Below, piece by piece: positions 43,026 to 52,375 of a stretch of DNA of 57,520 nucleotides. Numbering within the stretch: the stretch's first letter is position 1; each line of letters begins with the position of its first letter. The notes beneath the pieces were generated by a model. It was given only the letters and a program-made list of their open reading frames with translations. It was not told where the DNA came from and made no database searches. The position numbers and the translations under genes are program-made. Origin of the DNA: JAQWBS01 sp047975765 (GTDB lineage Bacteria; Pseudomonadota; Alphaproteobacteria; RF32; CAG-239); assembly GCA_047975765.1 (NCBI GenBank), contig JBKEEF010000014.1, positions 1 through 57,520 of the forward strand, read 5' to 3'.

Positions 43026-46025
43026 CTAGACTTCGAAATTGCTATCTGTTCTCAGTCTTCCATATGTTTTAGTTTGATATATTGCTTCCTCAATTTCTTT
43101 CTCATCCATGAGAGATTGGGCTTTCAGTTCTTCATTAGTAAAGCCTAAGCTATCAAAGACTTTTGATCCAAACTTATCATAGTATGATGAAATTGAATAT
43201 TCATTTTCTTCATATCTCTTAATAATATTATCCTGATCATCATATCGGCGAGTTGTTGTTTTGTTCAAAATACCGTCAGAAGACAAAATGGTTGATTTTT
43301 TATTGCCTGAAAGTGATTCAGAAGACACTCTTTCAATGGATGTTTTAACACGATTTCCAGAGAAAACCATAGAAACTTTTTGAGTTTGACCTCTTGAGTT
43401 CTTTTGAACCATATTGAAAGTCATCTGACCTTTTTCATCTTGCCCAACAGTGACGTTTCTTGAATTGAAATCACTAGGAATTTGATGTTTTTCGCCATGT
43501 CTCTCTTTTATAATTTGATTCATAACCGCCACCATAACAGCTTCCTTGTTATGCATTGATCCTTGAAGAACAGCTTGAAGTGCAACTTGATCGACTTGTC
43601 CGTCTTTATGCAGTAAGCTTTTTAATGATGCAGTATTTACAGCTGTTTCTTGACCAATAATAGCACCTGTTTTGTTATGAGTAGTTGTTTTAATTGTCAA
43701 AAATTTATCTGTTTCAGTTGTCACAGTTTTATTCTTTCCAACTTTTACTTTGGTGATTTTCTTGTTTCCATCGGGTCCAGTAGAAAGTGTTCTTGTAATT
43801 GGTCTACCTCTCCAGTTTTTGGTAGTCAAAACAGCATTTCCGTTCTCATCAGTGGTTGTTTTTTCATTTTCAGATATCTTCTTCGCCTGTCTGTCAAAAC
43901 GAACTTTATTTGCAAGAGTTGCTATTCCACGTCCAGCATTTTTTGCTGTCCATTTCGCCCCACTCACGGCTCCTTTTGCAACTGGAGCTGCTACACCTCT
44001 TGCTCCACTCATCATTGTTGTACCAACATTTGAACCAATATTTTCTTTGAAGTTTGCACTACCAGAGCCCCAAACATTTGAGAATTGTCCAGCGAGTTTA
44101 GTTCCTTCGCCAAGCACTGCCCATCCAAGCAAAATTACAAAGGTGAGCTCAAGGAATGTATTTCCCCAAATACTAAAAGTGCTCAAAATGCTATCAACAA
44201 GTGTTTCATCACCAACATCATTTATACTCTTTATTGTATCTCCAACAATTGATTCAATAATTGATGTAATGATAAAGATGATTATTGTTAAGAAAATAAA
44301 GGTGAAAATGGTACTCATAAATGAATTCCATACAATTCCTATATACTTCTTAGTAGATTTGAAAGCAAATCCGCCGATTGCTGGTGGAATAAGAGCCACA
44401 ACAACAGCAAGCTTCAGTACAGTATCAATCAAAAGCCAAGGATAAATAACCAAAAGTAAAAGTGCTGCAATCCACAAAGCTAAACCGGCAAAAACAAAAC
44501 CAAGGTGAGGAAGTAGAGGGATACCTCCTATTGATTTTTCAAAAAAGCCAATACAAAGCATCGTAGAACCCAATGACATAACATCAACGATTTGATTCTG
44601 TATAGATTTGATCGTACAGAGAATGCTCAGTCCCATAGATTGAGGTAACCCTCCACCAGAAGTGCCACTTGCAAGCCCAAGACCAACAATGTCAAGGTCT
44701 TTTAAGTCACAAGATCCTGTTCCCCCAATGAGTTGGGCTAATTTTGTACCAGTGTTAAAGATTGGCTCAATGGTCAGAGAATAAATCACATAAGGGTCCG
44801 TATTCAATAGGACAACAACAATAAGGACTACAAAGAGCTTATTTATAATTTCTTTCAGCATTCTTCTAGGATCTTTAACTTCAAATGAAGAAAGGTGCTT
44901 CATAAGTGTAAAGGCAATCCAAATCGCAGTTCCAACTAATACCAAAAGAAGAACACTTGGAGCTAATATTTTGAATGCATTTGCTGAAATTTTGCTTGCA
45001 GTATTGAAAATATTTTCAAAAAGTTTGCAGAATAAACATTCCTTAAATGAGCTTCTATAATTTGAAATAGAGCAACTTTTACTACCTTGCGTAATATTTT
45101 GTACGCCATCACTAGTGATGTTTCCAGTTGGTCCTGTTATCGGATTAGATTTAAAGTTCGACATATCTGTTGATTTGCAAACAGCAGCACTAGGGTTAGT
45201 TTTGCATGTAGAGCAATTTTTCGTGAAAGAACCTTCGCCACATAGTCCATTACAAAATGGATCCACACTTTTTCCTGTAGCATATCCTTCACAGGTTCCT
45301 GAGTTGTCACATGTTCTAAGTTCCATATGAAGGTGGATAGCATGTTGATAGGTACCACAAGGAGATTTACCTGTTCCACCCATATAACCAATTTGTTCAT
45401 CTTTTTTGACGACAATTTTAGATTTATCGCCTTTTGCATCTACTGTAAAAGAATGCAAGTGCATATAAACGGTGCAAAAACACTTTTTTGAACCTTTTTC
45501 AACGATTGCTTTTTCCTGAGGTGTTTTTTTTGCATCACTAGGACTTGGGTCATATTTATGGTATAAAATAACATATTTACCAGCATCATTGCTACCACAA
45601 CTGTTTTTTGTGAAAACTTTGTAAGCATCTCTTGCCGCAACAATAGGAGGTCCTGGTTTATATACCTTACCCATTGCCACACCGACGTCTAGTCCATGGT
45701 GGTATCCACCTTCCGCTCTCGTTCCTGAGTTCCTGGCAATATTTGTGCCATAATTTTCCATCCCTTGAATAGGGAGAAGGTTATATCCACATTCTGATTG
45801 GGACGAGTTCTGAATACATGCAAGAGTTTGTTTGCTATTTGTAACTTGTGCCAACCTATCCGCTGGCTTTTTAGGGTCAATAACGCATTTTTCTAAACTC
45901 TCAGGAGTCATTGCTGCAAAAACAGTGCTCTGGAAATAAAAGAGAGACATAACAAGAGTTAGAGCAAATATTATTGCTCGGCTACTTAAATGAATTCTAA
46001 ATTTTTCTTTCAATATATCTGTCAT
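43026..46025 (-). CDS. virB6: VirB6-like polytopic protein with N-terminal M23 (LytM) peptidase domain
   Basis: 999 residues from the ATG at 46025, preferred because GGTGA lies before it; an in-frame ATG at 46043 is possible. A signal-like segment (about 18-37) is followed by a periplasmic M23 domain (about 80-250). All hallmark motifs are there: HHGLDV (HxxxD), YMHLHSF, IGYMGGTG and HLHMEL (HxH), so the zinc site looks intact. A Cys-rich linker leads to ECLFCKLF and the VirB6/TrbL region with about six hydrophobic helices (roughly 350-660). A hydrophilic C-terminal extension of ~330 residues with Thr/Gly/Lys strands ends the protein. It is the last gene of the operon. Confidence 0.88.
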   Translation of the reverse strand: MTDILKEKFRIHLSSRAIIFALTLVMSLFYFQSTVFAAMTPESLEKCVIDPKKPADRLAQVTNSKQTLACIQNSSQSECGYNLLPIQGMENYGTNIARNSGTRAEGGYHHGLDVGVAMGKVYKPGPPIVAARDAYKVFTKNSCGSNDAGKYVILYHKYDPSPSDAKKTPQEKAIVEKGSKKCFCTVYMHLHSFTVDAKGDKSKIVVKKDEQIGYMGGTGKSPCGTYQHAIHLHMELRTCDNSGTCEGYATGKSVDPFCNGLCGEGSFTKNCSTCKTNPSAAVCKSTDMSNFKSNPITGPTGNITSDGVQNITQGSKSCSISNYRSSFKECLFCKLFENIFNTASKISANAFKILAPSVLLLVLVGTAIWIAFTLMKHLSSFEVKDPRRMLKEIINKLFVVLIVVVLLNTDPYVIYSLTIEPIFNTGTKLAQLIGGTGSCDLKDLDIVGLGLASGTSGGGLPQSMGLSILCTIKSIQNQIVDVMSLGSTMLCIGFFEKSIGGIPLLPHLGFVFAGLALWIAALLLLVIYPWLLIDTVLKLAVVVALIPPAIGGFAFKSTKKYIGIVWNSFMSTIFTFIFLTIIIFIITSIIESIVGDTIKSINDVGDETLVDSILSTFSIWGNTFLELTFVILLGWAVLGEGTKLAGQFSNVWGSGSANFKENIGSNVGTTMMSGARGVAAPVAKGAVSGAKWTAKNAGRGIATLANKVRFDRQAKKISENEKTTTDENGNAVLTTKNWRGRPITRTLSTGPDGNKKITKVKVGKNKTVTTETDKFLTIKTTTHNKTGAIIGQETAVNTASLKSLLHKDGQVDQVALQAVLQGSMHNKEAVMVAVMNQIIKERHGEKHQIPSDFNSRNVTVGQDEKGQMTFNMVQKNSRGQTQKVSMVFSGNRVKTSIERVSSESLSGNKKSTILSSDGILNKTTTRRYDDQDNIIKRYEENEYSISSYYDKFGSKVFDSLGFTNEELKAQSLMDEKEIEEAIYQTKTYGRLRTDSNFEV

Positions 46026-46072
46026 AACTTTCACCAATATCATTTCTTTCTACACACTATAAAAGCAATCTG

Positions 46073-48220
46073 TTATTTTTTGAATTTGTTTTTTACACTA
46101 TTCCAGCCTTTTTGTGCTGTTTCACTGGTAGCATCTCTCGCACTGTTCCAACTTTCTTTAATTTTGTTGCCAGTTGCTCTTGTTGTCTTATCCCATGCTT
46201 TGTTCACAGTAGAACCTGCTTTTTCCATTGTTTTTCCGGCTGTTTCGGCAGCTTTTCCAGCAGTTTTTGTTGCTTTTCCAGTTGCTTGAGCAGCCATTCC
46301 ACCACCCTTCATCACAGCTCCTAAAGCCATCATTGGAACACCAATAATTGCACCTGCACCATAAAGAGCAGTCGAAAATCCTTTGCCAGATTGCATTAAT
46401 GCTGAGCCACCTTTGTTTGCGGCAGCACCTGCTGTATCCATAGCACCACCACCTTGTTGAGCTGCTTTTCCTGCATTCTTTGTAGCATTTCCCGCACTTT
46501 TTGTTGCGTTTCCTGCCATTGTTGTTCCGCCTTGTTGCTTATCATTATTTTTGAAAGAATTTAAGCCTTTTCTTGCAAGGTTTTCAGCTCCTCCTGCAAG
46601 TCTTTTTCCTGCTCCAACAGTTGTTTTTTTCGCCATATCTGTAATTTGTGTGAGCTTGTCATGCATTGGAGATGAACTGAACACACCATCAGAGAAGAAC
46701 TTTTCAGTGTATTTAATAGCTGATCCTAAAAGTTTGATAGCATATAGATATGCAATAATTAAAATGAGGAAATATGCACTTGTAATATCAAAAGTGTATG
46801 AAATCCACTCTGTTTTGTTGGTTGAAATTTCTTCAAATAGTTTATCAATTCCGCCACCTGCTTTAGCACCATAAGCATGGTCAATGAGAACCATTCCATA
46901 TGATACCATAATGGAAAGAAAAGCAAAAGTTGCTGCGGATTTAAGAATAATTGAAATGCAAGTCATAAGCTTGTCTTTCACCATGTCAAATGGCCACAAA
47001 CCAAGAACAATTGGCAAAATTATAATTGTAAAACCAATTTTATATGAGATATCTACGAGATAGTATGAAACACCTAAAGTCATCATGAAACCGCAGAACC
47101 AAATTGCAGCACCACAAATAACAAGAAGAAGGTTAGGGATTCTAATTGCAAATCCTAACAAGTCAGTATCAACCCATGCACCTGCATTAGATGCATGGCA
47201 AATGAGAGCATCTCCAATAACGAGGTTTGTGGAAACTGTATAGTCTATAGCACGGTTAACTTCAAAAATTTTGTTGATGACTTTTGGAGAAATTACTTCT
47301 GCACCAGTATATTTATAAACAGGAGATTCTGGTGCATTTCCAATAAAAGCACTGATGCTGTCAATAATTCCAATACCATAATCTGCCCCCGTAATCATAA
47401 TTGGGTCAACAACAAATTTGGTGAAAGTTACAAGCCCCCCATTGATGCAAACATAAGCAGCTAGAATTTTAAATAGGAAAATAAGTAAGTCATTAATATT
47501 GTTACTTGGTTCCAAACTTGTCACTGAAGAAACATTTTTAAGTGCAAATGCAACCATCCACATCATGAAGCCATAAAAGAGAATCTTTGTTCCAGCTTCT
47601 TTAGACAAGTCATAAACTTTAGCACTTGCATTCATGAAAGTTTCAATAAGAAGCTTCACAACCTTACAAGAATAACACTGTCCTTGATAATCTTTTCTCA
47701 TTTCATCGAGACGGCAAGATTCGTTTGTTGCTTTTTTATATTCTCCATCTTCTTTCCCTCTATATTCAGCAAGGTCATTCATTTGTGTTCTTTTATCATC
47801 ATATGCCTTTATGTCAAAGCCTTCACTTTTAAGCTTTTCCATGGCTGCTTTGCCTTCTGCTTTTTCTTCTTCTGTTGCCCCATATAAATAAGCAGAGCTT
47901 GCCTTTCCATAGGCAATAGCATTGTCGTAATCTTTATCTAGTTCGGTTTTTAGACGTTTTATTTCCGCTTTTCTTTTTTCTTCATCATTTACAACTTTTT
48001 TAGCTTCATCTTTTTCTTCATCTGTCTTCTCAGAATCTGCAACAGTTTTTTTAGCCTCTTTCACTTTATCATCATAATTTTTGTTTTTTATCATATTCCC
48101 CGTATTAGTATAATTCATCTGGCATTGTGCATCGTGAATATTTATAGAAGAATACAACAAAATTGACATAATAAATATTATGTTTTTGGAAAAGGATATG
48201 TTTTTTAATAAGTTCAACAT
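46073..48220 (-). CDS. virB6: VirB6-like polytopic protein 2
   Basis: 715 residues from the ATG at 48220, chosen because GGGGGAG lies upstream; the start at 48238 overlaps the previous gene. A signal-like N-terminus ends near AQCQ. A charged helical periplasmic region (about 45-180) is followed by a CYSCKVVKLLIETFMNAS motif and five to six hydrophobic helices (about 210-500). The C-terminus is Ala/Gly/Lys-rich with repeats such as AGNATKSAGNATKNAG and ATGKATKTAGKAAETAGK. It belongs to the extended VirB6 family of multi-copy subunits, as in Rickettsiales. The second virB6-like gene in transcription begins one base before this one ends its spacing, so the genes are tightly packed. Confidence 0.82.
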   Translation of the reverse strand: MLNLLKNISFSKNIIFIMSILLYSSINIHDAQCQMNYTNTGNMIKNKNYDDKVKEAKKTVADSEKTDEEKDEAKKVVNDEEKRKAEIKRLKTELDKDYDNAIAYGKASSAYLYGATEEEKAEGKAAMEKLKSEGFDIKAYDDKRTQMNDLAEYRGKEDGEYKKATNESCRLDEMRKDYQGQCYSCKVVKLLIETFMNASAKVYDLSKEAGTKILFYGFMMWMVAFALKNVSSVTSLEPSNNINDLLIFLFKILAAYVCINGGLVTFTKFVVDPIMITGADYGIGIIDSISAFIGNAPESPVYKYTGAEVISPKVINKIFEVNRAIDYTVSTNLVIGDALICHASNAGAWVDTDLLGFAIRIPNLLLVICGAAIWFCGFMMTLGVSYYLVDISYKIGFTIIILPIVLGLWPFDMVKDKLMTCISIILKSAATFAFLSIMVSYGMVLIDHAYGAKAGGGIDKLFEEISTNKTEWISYTFDITSAYFLILIIAYLYAIKLLGSAIKYTEKFFSDGVFSSSPMHDKLTQITDMAKKTTVGAGKRLAGGAENLARKGLNSFKNNDKQQGGTTMAGNATKSAGNATKNAGKAAQQGGGAMDTAGAAANKGGSALMQSGKGFSTALYGAGAIIGVPMMALGAVMKGGGMAAQATGKATKTAGKAAETAGKTMEKAGSTVNKAWDKTTRATGNKIKESWNSARDATSETAQKGWNSVKNKFKK

Positions 48221-48221
48221 A

Positions 48222-49598
48222 TTATTCTCCCCCATCATTATTGTTATTCTTGTTCTTGTTATTCAAATTGATTCCATAATTAATGAATTTTTTTCCTGTA
48301 GATTTTGCTTTGCTAGCATATTTTTTAGCTTCTTTTGCAGCAGCAGCTCCTGCTTTTTGAGCACCCTTGGCAACACCTTGAGCTGCAGATCCTGCACCAG
48401 CTGTTACGACGGCAAGAACGATGCTTGCAACAAATTCAAGTGCTGCTTTTGCTTTTTTCTGGAAGTTTGCTTCTCCACCACCGCCGACGAGCGAATCTGC
48501 AACTTCTTTTGCAACTTTAATAGAGCTAAGGAGTAAGAAGCAAATCAGTATGAGGCAGAGGAAGAAAACACTGAAATCTTCAAAATGATCTATCATGCTT
48601 GTATCACCGCTAATGAAATCGCTATTTGCGGCAAAAAGTTGTTCCATAGCCAACATTGTAATTGTCAAAATAATGGCAATGGCACACATGAAAGCAGAAG
48701 AGTTCAAAATTGTTTTAACACCCGTTGTTGTCCATTTTCTAGTTGTCTTAAAAGCATAAGCCATAATGAAAATAGGGAGCAAGATAATCATAATGGCAAA
48801 TCTGAATACTGTATCAACCAAATAGAAGACAAAGCCAAGTCTGACAAACAAGAATATAAGCCAAACAATGGCACCAATAATCATTCCTGTCCAAGAAAGC
48901 CCTCTAAGGGAGTTGAAAGCAAGCTCAGAGCCAATCATCATTCTTTCATTTGCGGAACAAACCATGCAAGACATCATATTTCTAGGCGCTTCTGGGAAAC
49001 CAGTGTCCAAGCCCGCTTTTACACCTCCTTGAATGCTACAAATTGAAGGCATTTTAAATATGACAGGCTCACCACCCCACATACTTTCATATTTTCCTTT
49101 GGTTTCACCATATTGCATAATATAAGAACCAAATTCCAAAAATGCGTTGTAAATTGGGAAAATGAGAATATTCAATAGATAGATAATAAAATCAGTGCTT
49201 GAAGCCATAATGCCACAAACAAGGCACAAGAAGAGCTTAATCATCACTTCTTTCCAAACTTCGGCAATATTTTCTTCTGTGACAGAACCAACGTGCGTTA
49301 AGATTCTCATCGCAAACCAAATTGCAAATGCCATCATCATTAAAGGAAGGGCGCCATGAGTGACTTGACCATAAACCTTCATTGTGGCATTACCGAGCGT
49401 ATCATAAATGAGATTTAAGACATTACTTTGCCAACACTTTCCTTGTTCTTCAAGAATTTGTTCGTTTGTTCTATCTTCACCTAAAGCTCGATTATCTTTT
49501 GCTGTTTCGCCTGTGTTACAAGCCGATAAAAGAAACAGCACAGCCATTACCGTAAACAGTAGTCTTGCAAATTTTAAGATGTCAATTTTCTTAAACAT
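48222..49598 (-). CDS. virB6: VirB6-like lipoprotein 3
   Basis: 458 residues, the shortest of the four. The N-terminal hydrophobic segment carries lipobox LSAC. A periplasmic stretch with GKCWQSNVLNLIYDTLGNA replaces the CxxC motif of the siblings. Hydrophobic helices follow (about 85-380), with the loop containing WTTTGVKTILNSSAF. The Ala/Lys-rich tail (VAKGAQKAGAAAAKEAKK) ends in an Asn/Lys run. Lipoprotein-type N-termini also occur in some Rickettsiales VirB6 paralogues as far as I recall. It is encoded 18 bases after the 49617 gene. Confidence 0.8.
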   Translation of the reverse strand: MFKKIDILKFARLLFTVMAVLFLLSACNTGETAKDNRALGEDRTNEQILEEQGKCWQSNVLNLIYDTLGNATMKVYGQVTHGALPLMMMAFAIWFAMRILTHVGSVTEENIAEVWKEVMIKLFLCLVCGIMASSTDFIIYLLNILIFPIYNAFLEFGSYIMQYGETKGKYESMWGGEPVIFKMPSICSIQGGVKAGLDTGFPEAPRNMMSCMVCSANERMMIGSELAFNSLRGLSWTGMIIGAIVWLIFLFVRLGFVFYLVDTVFRFAIMIILLPIFIMAYAFKTTRKWTTTGVKTILNSSAFMCAIAIILTITMLAMEQLFAANSDFISGDTSMIDHFEDFSVFFLCLILICFLLLSSIKVAKEVADSLVGGGGEANFQKKAKAALEFVASIVLAVVTAGAGSAAQGVAKGAQKAGAAAAKEAKKYASKAKSTGKKFINYGINLNNKNKNNNNDGGE

Positions 49599-49616
49599 AG
49601 CTCGATCCTTTACATC

Positions 49617-52163
49617 TTACCTTTTTTCATTTTGCTCAATGATACCGTCCAACTCTTTAGCAACCGCATCAAAGTTCTCATTAGCATACTTTTCAGTTTC
49701 TTTTTCGTTAAAAGGTTTGCCTTGTTTCATTGCTTCTGCTTTTTTGATACCGACATAAGCTTTAGTGGCTTTTTCTTGTATTGGTTTTTCAGATTCCATA
49801 ATTCTTTGTTCGCCCGAATTCTTTTGAGTCTGAAGGTGTTGAAGTTTAGCAACCTTATCTGCCTCAGCTTTAGCATCTACTGTCGCATCGCCAGTTTTAG
49901 GCACGGGTTGGTTTTTCAAGTCGTCATACATCTTGTTAAAGGCAACGGTATCATTCCATGCTTTTTGATTTCTATTTCTCTCATTCTTATAGGCATCAAG
50001 ATTGGCTTTATTTTCAGAATTGAGAACTCTTGAAGCATTTCTAGGATTTGCATTATAAGCATCACCATTACCATTTTGGTTTTGGTTGGTATTTCCATTT
50101 GAATTAGTATTGTTACCATTTTGGTTTTGGTTGGTATTTTGATTAGAGTTACCATTGTTACCATTTTGATTTTGATTAGTATTTTCGTTAGGTGTACTAT
50201 TCGTATTCTGATTATTGCTATTCCTTTGGTTCTGATTCGTATTTGTTTTTGGAGCACCAGATGTTGGAGTACCAGAAGGCATAGTTTTTGGTTTTGGACT
50301 GTTACTATATCCACCAAAGACACCAGAAACAACATTTGCTGCACCTCTAGCAACTTTATCACGGGCATTTCTAACTGCACCAGATACACCAGATTTTTCG
50401 AGAGCCCAACCGCCCACGCCACCTGCGACACCGGCAGTCTTTTTAGCCACACCAGTTGCACCACTCGCCATCAATCCACCAATGCTTGGAGCAAGATCAG
50501 GACCAGCACCACCAGCAAAGCTTCCAGCAAGAGATGCAGATTGACCAGTTAGCTTGAAGCCAAACAAACATCCAATAATAAGGATAAGGAACTCGCCGAA
50601 GCCAAGGTCAAGCTTATCTTTAATCTCTTGAATCCGAGTTCCATTGATGAGATTATAAAGTTCGGTTTGTCCATTTTCACCACCAATAGAGATAAACATT
50701 AGCGTGACATTCACAGCAATGACAATTCCCATGAAGACATAGACGAAGAAGGTGTTAAGAATCATCCCCCAGCCAGTTGAAGCATATTTTGCTGTTGCCT
50801 TAAATGGCCATGTTGCAATAAGGAATGGCATCAAAGCGCCCACAATTCCGATTCTGATTGTTGCGTCAATGAGGTAGAAACCAAAGGCAAGCATAACAAG
50901 CCATGCAAACACCCAGATAATTAGTCCAACGAAGAGCATTGAGAAATCAGGAATTACATTTTGAACTGTTCCACCACGTCTAATCGCAATACACATCAAA
51001 GATGAACCCATTGACTGTGGAATAGCAATTTCTTCTTGAACCGCTCTAATGAAGCAGTCTAGTCTTGCATATAAACCTGAACTGAGTAAGCCAGATGAAG
51101 CTCCCAATGCGCCAGTTGCACAAGATTTGAGATATTTACTATATTCCCCACCCATAATTGCCGTTCCAAATTCTAACCCTGCTGAAAGGACAGGGGATAT
51201 GGCAAAGATATATATCTGATTTGCGTTGTAAAGAAGGATATAAGCCAACAAAACCTTGAAGACTTGTGTTAGTGTTTCTGTGATAAATTTTGGAGCATCT
51301 TGCTTCACAAACCCACTTGTGAGAACCATCACTTTAAAAGCAATGTAAATAGCTAGCCCAATGAGCATAACCATTGCTAAAGGTCTTGCAAGTGTTGCAT
51401 AAGAATTTGTTGCCATTGTGTTGGCAGCATCAAAAACAACTTTGAAAAGCGGGCAGAATAAACAAGTTTTTGTTTCGGAAAGTTTAATTGGCAGAGGTGT
51501 ACAACCCTTGGCAACTCCAGACTTTTGTATATAAGTACATTTTCCGGTCACTTCATCACATTCTTGTGTGAAATAAATGCGTTCGCATTTTTCGTTACCA
51601 CTTGCATCTTTTGTACAGTCTAGGGCATAAAAAACATCTTCGGCACTTGATTGCATTTTTTCATAGTCTTCACGACCAGTTTTAGCATCTTTCCAATCTT
51701 TTGTTGCTTGAACATATTCTTCAAGGCTTTTGCTTACTTCTCTACATTTTGCTATTTTTGCAGCATCTTCACCAGCAGCAAGCGTACATTTTCCTTGAAC
51801 CATAGCAGCAACTGCTTGAGCTCCTAGAACTTCCGCTTCAAGAATGGAAGAACCTTTTTTTATAGCTGCTTCTGCGATATTGTCCTGGTAAGCAACGATA
51901 TCTATTGCATATTCCCACCAGCTTTGAGTTTCATCAACAATGTCTTTTGCATCACTAAGTTTGCTGTTCATAAGCTCTTCTTTGGTTTTTTCAGCACTTC
52001 TGTAGTTTTCAAGTTTTTCTTTAAAGTTATCATCAGTGCTAGTATCAAGCTTTTGTTTATCTTTGATAAAAGTAGGATCACTGTCATCAGCAAAAGCCAC
52101 TTGACATAGCGTTAAAACAACAGCCATGCTCAAAGCGAATATAATCTTTTGAATTGCTTTCAT
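49617..52163 (-). CDS. virB6: VirB6-like polytopic protein 4 with Asn/Gln-rich repeat tail
   Basis: 848 residues from the ATG at 52163 (GGAGG upstream); the 38 extra codons to 52277 lack a start signal. A signal peptide ends VAFA|DD. A helical Cys-containing periplasmic domain (about 30-235) is followed by CLFCPLFKVVFDAANTMA and about six hydrophobic helices (roughly 255-535). The WPFKATAKYASTGWGMILN loop is similar to the siblings. The C-terminal ~300 residues include an Asn/Gln/Gly tandem repeat (NTNQNQNGNN type). It is the first gene of the four-gene virB6 operon. Confidence 0.85.
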   Translation of the reverse strand: MKAIQKIIFALSMAVVLTLCQVAFADDSDPTFIKDKQKLDTSTDDNFKEKLENYRSAEKTKEELMNSKLSDAKDIVDETQSWWEYAIDIVAYQDNIAEAAIKKGSSILEAEVLGAQAVAAMVQGKCTLAAGEDAAKIAKCREVSKSLEEYVQATKDWKDAKTGREDYEKMQSSAEDVFYALDCTKDASGNEKCERIYFTQECDEVTGKCTYIQKSGVAKGCTPLPIKLSETKTCLFCPLFKVVFDAANTMATNSYATLARPLAMVMLIGLAIYIAFKVMVLTSGFVKQDAPKFITETLTQVFKVLLAYILLYNANQIYIFAISPVLSAGLEFGTAIMGGEYSKYLKSCATGALGASSGLLSSGLYARLDCFIRAVQEEIAIPQSMGSSLMCIAIRRGGTVQNVIPDFSMLFVGLIIWVFAWLVMLAFGFYLIDATIRIGIVGALMPFLIATWPFKATAKYASTGWGMILNTFFVYVFMGIVIAVNVTLMFISIGGENGQTELYNLINGTRIQEIKDKLDLGFGEFLILIIGCLFGFKLTGQSASLAGSFAGGAGPDLAPSIGGLMASGATGVAKKTAGVAGGVGGWALEKSGVSGAVRNARDKVARGAANVVSGVFGGYSNSPKPKTMPSGTPTSGAPKTNTNQNQRNSNNQNTNSTPNENTNQNQNGNNGNSNQNTNQNQNGNNTNSNGNTNQNQNGNGDAYNANPRNASRVLNSENKANLDAYKNERNRNQKAWNDTVAFNKMYDDLKNQPVPKTGDATVDAKAEADKVAKLQHLQTQKNSGEQRIMESEKPIQEKATKAYVGIKKAEAMKQGKPFNEKETEKYANENFDAVAKELDGIIEQNEKR
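50050..50230 (-). repeat. Coding Asn/Gln minisatellite in the virB6-like gene
   Basis: The plus strand shows repeated ACCATTTTGGTTTTGG-type units encoding NQNQNGN peptides, with copies starting near 50072, 50116 and 50160. Near-identical DNA between copies suggests recent slippage expansion. Confidence 0.75.
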
Positions 52164-52206
52164 AACCCTTCCTCCAAAGACTAAATGGGACATAAATATA
52201 CCTATA

Positions 52207-52235
52207 TTTATACAGCATAACATACAAAAGTTAAA
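52207..52235 (-). promoter_or_regulatory. Candidate promoter of the virB6 operon
   Basis: On the minus strand TTTAAC (52235-52230) and TATAAA (52212-52207) are separated by 17 bases, 44 bases before the ATG at 52163. The -35 match is weak. Confidence 0.35.
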
Positions 52236-52322
52236 AATATTGTTACAGTTTTTTGATTTTTTCCCTTTTTGTGTCATTTCAAATTAAAATTTAGGGATGA
52301 TAAGTTAGCATTATAATATTTA

Positions 52323-52358
52323 AAAAAATAAAGAGATGAACAAAAAGTTCATCTCTTT
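52323..52358 (-). terminator. Intrinsic terminator after the 52376 lipoprotein gene
   Basis: AAAGAGATGAAC (52330-52341) and GTTCATCTCTTT (52347-52358) form a 12-base perfect stem with a five-base loop, followed on the minus strand by a T-run. Confidence 0.88.
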
Positions 52359-52375
52359 ATAAATAGTCCACTAAA

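Noticed and set aside
50050..50230. CRISPR or tandem non-coding satellite
   Set aside because: Units lie in frame in a protein gene and encode Asn/Gln repeats.
52164..52277. 38 extra N-terminal residues on the first VirB6-like gene
   Set aside because: They would bury the signal peptide; GGAGG precedes the ATG at 52163.
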